DNA from: UBA12191 sp009937185
Lineage (GTDB): Bacteria > Planctomycetota > UBA8108 > UBA1146
NCBI GenBank assembly: GCA_938075155.1
Contig: CALJGL010000001.1
Span: forward strand, 62,001-126,000
Direction: 5' to 3'
Length of the DNA: 64,000 bases
Part shown: in pieces, positions 60,213-64,000 of the stretch
Numbering within the stretch: the stretch's first letter is position 1
How the letters are laid out: each line of letters opens with the position of its first letter
Made by a program: the position numbers and the translations under genes
The notes under the pieces: model-generated
What the model was told of the DNA's origin: nothing
The model's input: only the letters and a program-made list of their open reading frames with translations
The model's database searches: none

Positions 60213-61634
60213 ATGGCGCAGAAACTGTATCTAGGAATCGATGTGGGTACCCAAGGGGTAAAAGGAGTGGTGATAGATCCACAGGAACAACCCTGTGTCA
60301 TCGCTAGGGCCAGCAAGCCCCTCGATTTGATCTCGGGGCTTCCGGCAGGAGCTGCTGAGCAGCATCCGGAAGATTGGTGGAGTGCTGTTGTAGAGGTCGT
60401 TCAAAAACTGATGGCGGCCCCGTCCGTCTCCCCCTCCAGTATCGCCGGAGTCGGTGTCAGCGGCCAACAGCACGGATCCGTCTTTGTCGACTCCGATGAC
60501 CAGGTGATCCGGCCCGCAAAACTGTGGTGCGATACGAGCACCTCTCAGCAAGCGGCAGAGTTGACCGAAAAAATTGGGCGCGCTGTTCCTGTGGGCTTCA
60601 CCGCTAGCAAGGTGACATGGCTCGCCCACCATGAACCGGAACACTGGCAACGTACCGACGGTGTTCTATTACCCCATGATTTCATCAATCTTCGACTGAC
60701 GGGTGACCGCACTATGGAAGCCGGCGACGCTTCCGGAACAGGTTGGTTTGATGTCCAAAATCGCTGTTTTGATAACTCTGTAGTTTCCGCCGTCGATCCA
60801 AATCTCGGGAGCAAACTACCCCGGCTTCTGGAAACCGGCGAACCCGCTGGTCGAGTCTGCTCCTATGCAGCACAGCTGTTAGGAATCCCTGAAGGAATCA
60901 TCGTCTCTCCGGGTGGCGGAGACAACATGATGAGTGCTATCGGATCAGGTGCCACCCGGTCCGGAGTCGTGGTCATGAGTCTCGGAACCTCTGGTACCGT
61001 GTTTACTCGTACCGATCATCCGGTCATTGATCCAGAAGGATTGATCGCGCCCTTTTGTTCCAGTGACGGAGGCTGGTTACCCCTGTTGTGCGTGATGAAC
61101 TGCACCAATGTGACCGAGGAAATTCGTAATGCCTATTTCCCAAATGACCCAGATGCCCTTCAACGACTGACCGACCTCGCGGCAGAGGTCGAACCTCGTT
61201 GTGGAGGAGTCGAATTCGTTCCCTTTATTCATGGGGAAAGAGTGCCAGATCTCCCCCACGCCACCGGGACCATCACCGGGATTCGCCCGGGAGGCCTCGC
61301 CCCAGGAGTCATCTTCAGAGCTGCGCTGGAGGGGATCACTGCGAACCTGTGCTCGGGAGTGGCGCGCATGAAACGCCTCGGTGTGGAGATCGACACTCTG
61401 CGATTAGTCGGAGGTGGATCGAAAAATCTACTCTGGCGGCAAATGATCGCCGACACTCTTCAAGTCCCCATCACTCTGCCAGAAGAACCTGAATCGGGGG
61501 CCCTTGGTGCAGCACTCCAAGCGAAGTGGAGCCATGAACGGGGTGAAGCCCCCAACCTGAGTTGCGATGCCATTGCCAGCGATCGAGTTCCGCTCAAGAC
61601 TCATGTGATCGAACCCACCCGATCCTCTACCTGA
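60213..61634 (+). CDS. xylB: Xylulokinase (FGGY family)
   Basis: XylB phosphorylates D-xylulose from XylA to xylulose-5-phosphate, which enters the pentose phosphate pathway. The 473-residue protein starts at ATG 60213 after GGGAGG. The FGGY-type ATP-fold features are GIDVGTQGVKGVVID at the N-terminus, GVGVSGQQHGSVFVD, SPGGGDNMMSAIGSG, MSLGTSGTVFTRTDHP and RLVGGGSKNLLWRQMIADTL. The substrate-binding Asp is likely in LLPHDFINLRLTGD. Sequence and length fit xylulokinase rather than glycerol or gluconate kinase. It lies 8 kb from xylA, so the xylose genes are split. Confidence 0.93.
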   Translation: MAQKLYLGIDVGTQGVKGVVIDPQEQPCVIARASKPLDLISGLPAGAAEQHPEDWWSAVVEVVQKLMAAPSVSPSSIAGVGVSGQQHGSVFVDSDDQVIRPAKLWCDTSTSQQAAELTEKIGRAVPVGFTASKVTWLAHHEPEHWQRTDGVLLPHDFINLRLTGDRTMEAGDASGTGWFDVQNRCFDNSVVSAVDPNLGSKLPRLLETGEPAGRVCSYAAQLLGIPEGIIVSPGGGDNMMSAIGSGATRSGVVVMSLGTSGTVFTRTDHPVIDPEGLIAPFCSSDGGWLPLLCVMNCTNVTEEIRNAYFPNDPDALQRLTDLAAEVEPRCGGVEFVPFIHGERVPDLPHATGTITGIRPGGLAPGVIFRAALEGITANLCSGVARMKRLGVEIDTLRLVGGGSKNLLWRQMIADTLQVPITLPEEPESGALGAALQAKWSHERGEAPNLSCDAIASDRVPLKTHVIEPTRSST

Positions 61635-61653
61635 ATCAACTCCAAATGTTTGT

Positions 61654-61869
61654 TCAGCTGACGGATCCAGGGAAAATGGAGTCGGAAAATGGAGTCATAA
61701 AGGCAAAGAGATCAAGCTGAGCCATTTCCTTGGAACTATGCCAATGAAAAACAGAACACCCCGAGAAGGTCAGAGTTCCCACAGAATGGCGTGCGCCGTC
61801 AGGATCGAGATAAATCACCTCGTACTTCCCCTTCAGATCACCCGGAAGGGTGAGGCACGAAAATGCCGC
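61654..61869 (-). pseudogene. Possible decayed coding remnant
   Basis: This minus-strand stretch reads without a stop for about 71 codons and has coding-like content (GDLKGKYEVIYLDPDG, then SVGTLTFSGCSVFHWHSS, then MAQLDLFAFMTP). It has no start codon at its beginning: a TGA precedes it and a TAG lies a few codons further up. The plus-strand frame at 61738-61956 is its antisense. It is probably the C-terminal remains of a lost gene; I do not recognise the family. The remainder of the 61635-61977 gap shows nothing else. Confidence 0.35.
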
Positions 61870-61977
61870 TCACACATGCAGAGATTTCAAACTGAAACGT
61901 ACACTCTAACTACATTGGATCAGAAATCCTGCGTGCGTCTCCGAGGGTTCCAGTGAAAAGACTCTAAGCACCCTCTC

Positions 61978-62436
61978 TCAGGGAACCCTGTGCAGAGTCA
62001 ACTCAGTCCCTAACTGATCGGAGATTTGTCCCTTGATCACCATCTGATCGCGATCTACGACCTGAATGCGACCCCGAGCTTCGACTTGACCGATTTGGGT
62101 TTTGACACCGAGACCGTCGCCGAAGATCGCCGTCAACTCAACATGCCCGGAGTAAATAGCGGGGCCGACCTGAGCAATATAACTTCCATCCCGGTAGACT
62201 TGCAGTTCCACTTGGGGTTCCATCGCCGCCACCACCTTACGGGTCAGTTGAGCCACCCAGGTCATCTTCCCGGGAGCACACTCTGCTGACGCTTCCTCTT
62301 TAGGTTGCACCTGACTCTGCCATTTCCCAACCGCATGAAAATATGTCGATTGGGCAGCACACCCCACGGACAAAGTCGGAATAAGAAGCACTAATCCAGC
62401 AATACCCAGTCCTGAGAGTTTCTTTTGAGTGCTCAT
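61978..62436 (-). CDS. Small exported protein, possible lipoprotein
   Basis: A 152-residue protein of no recognised family. ATG 62436 follows AAAGGAG by about five bases; a longer frame to 62508 lacks this. The N-terminus is a signal peptide with a possible lipobox, LSVGC, Cys at residue 26, although the residue at -3 (Ser) is atypical for signal peptidase II. The mature part is a beta-rich domain (WVAQLTRKVVAAMEPQVELQ, YRDGSYIAQVGPAIYSGHVE, RIQVVDRDQMVIKGQIS) that could be a single lipocalin-like or calycin-like sheet. Its function is unknown. Confidence 0.7.
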   Translation of the reverse strand: MSTQKKLSGLGIAGLVLLIPTLSVGCAAQSTYFHAVGKWQSQVQPKEEASAECAPGKMTWVAQLTRKVVAAMEPQVELQVYRDGSYIAQVGPAIYSGHVELTAIFGDGLGVKTQIGQVEARGRIQVVDRDQMVIKGQISDQLGTELTLHRVP

Positions 62437-62648
62437 CTTTGCTCCTTTCAAGGGGGTGAGGTCAACGCCATACCCTTGAATCCCGTTCCCGGAGGCGAAC
62501 GGACCCAAAAACCCTGCCCAAAATCAGGAAAGAAAGCCCTAGAGGGTAAATACCCTCTCCACTCGTGTGCTCAACACCCCTATCCTGACCATGAATAAGA
62601 TGTGTCAGTGACTTCATCACTCCTCACATCGACTCATTGGAGGCACTC

Positions 62649-64000
62649 TTGATACTGGCGCAGAGCCCCATCATACGAACCGTCATGCTATGCCTTTTGT
62701 ATTTTGCTCAAGGCTTTCCCTACGGATTTGTACTCTATTCCCTCCTCACTATTTTTCTCGACTCCGGTTACGAACGAAGTGAAGTTGCGATCATCTCTGG
62801 TTTCGCACTACTCCCTTGGAGTTTCAAATTCATCTGGGGCCCCATGATCGACTCCTTGAGATGGCCTTCCCTAGGGATTCGTCGTCCATGGATCTTGTTT
62901 GCTCAATTGGGAATGGCCTTCACGCTACTCATCAATGAGCGCACCGGAGACCTCAGCAACCTGTCTCCCGACGGCACCATTACTGTCTCTCCCTGGCTGG
63001 TGAAATTCTTTAACCAGATTCCGGGAAGCAATATTCCTGAAGGCTCAGCAGAGATGAGTACCCTTCTTTTTGTCGCTGGTTTGTTTTTTGTTCATAACTG
63101 CTTCGCTTCTCTACAAGATGTTGCAACCGATGCACTCGCTGTTGATATTCTCGAAGAAAATGAACGCGGGCGAGTCAACGCATTCATGTGGCCATCTAAG
63201 CTACTGGGTACCGCGGTGGGTACTTATGGCGGAGCAGTTTTGATTGACAACTATGGACTCAACTTCACTATTCAAGCTCTTGCTGGAATGGTGCTTGTGA
63301 TTGCATTTTTCGTCCTCTTGATTCGCGAGCGAGAATGTGAAAAGCGTTTCCCTTGGTCTCACGGAAGAGCGAATGACCTTTCTACACCCGCACTCCGCTC
63401 TCCAATGATCGTCCTCAAAGAACTCATGCGAGCCTTATCAAAATGGACTACCGGCGCCGCTGTGGGCCTGGCAATACTCACCTCATTAGCGGGCGGAATC
63501 TTTATCCCGCTGGCAGCAGATACATTTGTCAGTATTTATAAGTGGTCTTCTCTCGAATACAGCAAGCTACAAGGCAGTTACGGAGTACTCGGAGAACTGA
63601 TCGGAGCCATCGGAGGGGGATTCCTCTGTGATCGATTTGGGCGCCGAAAAATGGCCTTTATTGGAGGCCTTGGTATGGGCCTTGCGCTCATCTTCTTCGC
63701 ATTTCAACTCAAAGGTTTCACCGAATGGTCCCCCGCGTGGATCGTTCCAGTCTTCAAGGGACTCGTGGCTTTCCAGACCGTCTCTCTCTTTAGTTTATAT
63801 ATGAAAATTTCATGGACGAGCGCTGCTGCAACTCAATTCACGCTCTATATGGCCGTGAGTAATTTCGGCACCTACTTTGGAAACGAGATCAGCCGCATTG
63901 AATCTCTGAGTAGATTCGATCTTTTTCTCACTTCGGGCGTCTGCTCATTTATCCCGTTATTGCTGATTGTCACTTTGAAACCAGATCAGATTAAAGAAAT
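62649..64000 (+). CDS. AmpG-like MFS transporter (partial, runs off the right edge)
   Basis: The frame is open from TTG 62649 (TTGGAGG at 62637-62643, five bases ahead) to the end of the window, about 450 codons, so the C-terminus is missing. The N-terminus shows YFAQGFPYGF, then FKFIWGPMIDSLRW, and later QDVATDALAVDIL, which are hallmarks of the AmpG/muropeptide permease branch of the major facilitator superfamily. RFGRRKMAFIGG marks the middle loop. Such transporters import cell-wall fragments or acyl-group substrates; the actual substrate is not determined by sequence. No other gene is visible between it and the divergent small lipoprotein gene. Confidence 0.85.
   Translation, partial: MILAQSPIIRTVMLCLLYFAQGFPYGFVLYSLLTIFLDSGYERSEVAIISGFALLPWSFKFIWGPMIDSLRWPSLGIRRPWILFAQLGMAFTLLINERTGDLSNLSPDGTITVSPWLVKFFNQIPGSNIPEGSAEMSTLLFVAGLFFVHNCFASLQDVATDALAVDILEENERGRVNAFMWPSKLLGTAVGTYGGAVLIDNYGLNFTIQALAGMVLVIAFFVLLIRERECEKRFPWSHGRANDLSTPALRSPMIVLKELMRALSKWTTGAAVGLAILTSLAGGIFIPLAADTFVSIYKWSSLEYSKLQGSYGVLGELIGAIGGGFLCDRFGRRKMAFIGGLGMGLALIFFAFQLKGFTEWSPAWIVPVFKGLVAFQTVSLFSLYMKISWTSAAATQFTLYMAVSNFGTYFGNEISRIESLSRFDLFLTSGVCSFIPLLLIVTLKPDQIKE

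Noticed and set aside
60231..60650. Minus-strand frames inside xylB
   Set aside because: They lie within a well-supported FGGY kinase and show no domain or signal.

Overview
The window looks like a chromosome segment of a free-living, probably aquatic member of the Planctomycetota or a close relative. The strongest clues are the adjacent DUF1549/DUF1553 and DUF1501 genes, a TPR-bearing serine/threonine kinase with one membrane span, and eight large secreted proteins that end in the same duplicated dockerin-like (EF-hand type) module. This is inference from gene content. I see no rRNA, CRISPR array, insertion sequence or phage gene. I noticed no tRNA, but I could not run a tRNA search.

Layout. 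1-7.1 kb: two large secreted multidomain proteins, each followed by a strong terminator. 7.3-12.9 kb: MurJ facing a tightly overlapping set (metallophosphatase, DUF4261 protein, NeuC-like epimerase). 12.97-13.98 kb: a thioredoxin-like gene interrupted by one in-frame TGA, with a SECIS-like hairpin just downstream. 14.0-17.8 kb: DinB-LOG pair, CocE-type hydrolase, cupin. 17.8-26.7 kb: three secreted dockerin-bearing proteins on the minus strand (an M4 metallopeptidase and two made almost only of cohesin-like repeats). 27.0-30.3 kb: VKOR-DsbA fusion, M24 aminopeptidase, HD protein. 30.4-34.8 kb: DUF1553/DUF1501 pair. 34.8-41.8 kb: three more dockerin-bearing secreted proteins. 42.0-48.4 kb: orphan adenine methyltransferase, HExxH protein and POT transporter, hybrid histidine kinase and isochorismatase-family hydrolase. 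48.8-55.1 kb: sugar isomerase/epimerase, Gfo/Idh oxidoreductase and xylose isomerase, then a flavoprotein, an ELM1-like protein and a Nudix-FolB fusion. 55.1-64.0 kb: Ser/Thr kinase, YrdC-like and maleate-isomerase-like pair, xylulokinase, a decayed ORF, a small lipoprotein and an AmpG-like transporter cut by the window edge.

How they may work together. The eight secreted proteins share a C-terminal tag of two Ca-binding loops and a Cys-rich terminus (CGxDPT...C...C at the last residues). Three of them carry seven cohesin-like beta-sandwich repeats. This suggests an extracellular protein set assembled or anchored through a common module, possibly folded oxidatively with help from the VKOR-DsbA protein. 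XylA and XylB, 9 kb apart, give a complete route from xylose to xylulose-5-phosphate, and the sugar isomerase/Gfo-Idh genes beside XylA fit sugar catabolism. The most unusual observations are the candidate selenoprotein at 12970-13980, the dockerin/cohesin-like set, the Nudix-FolB fusion that may join two consecutive folate steps, and a POT transporter with a GspG-like insertion.
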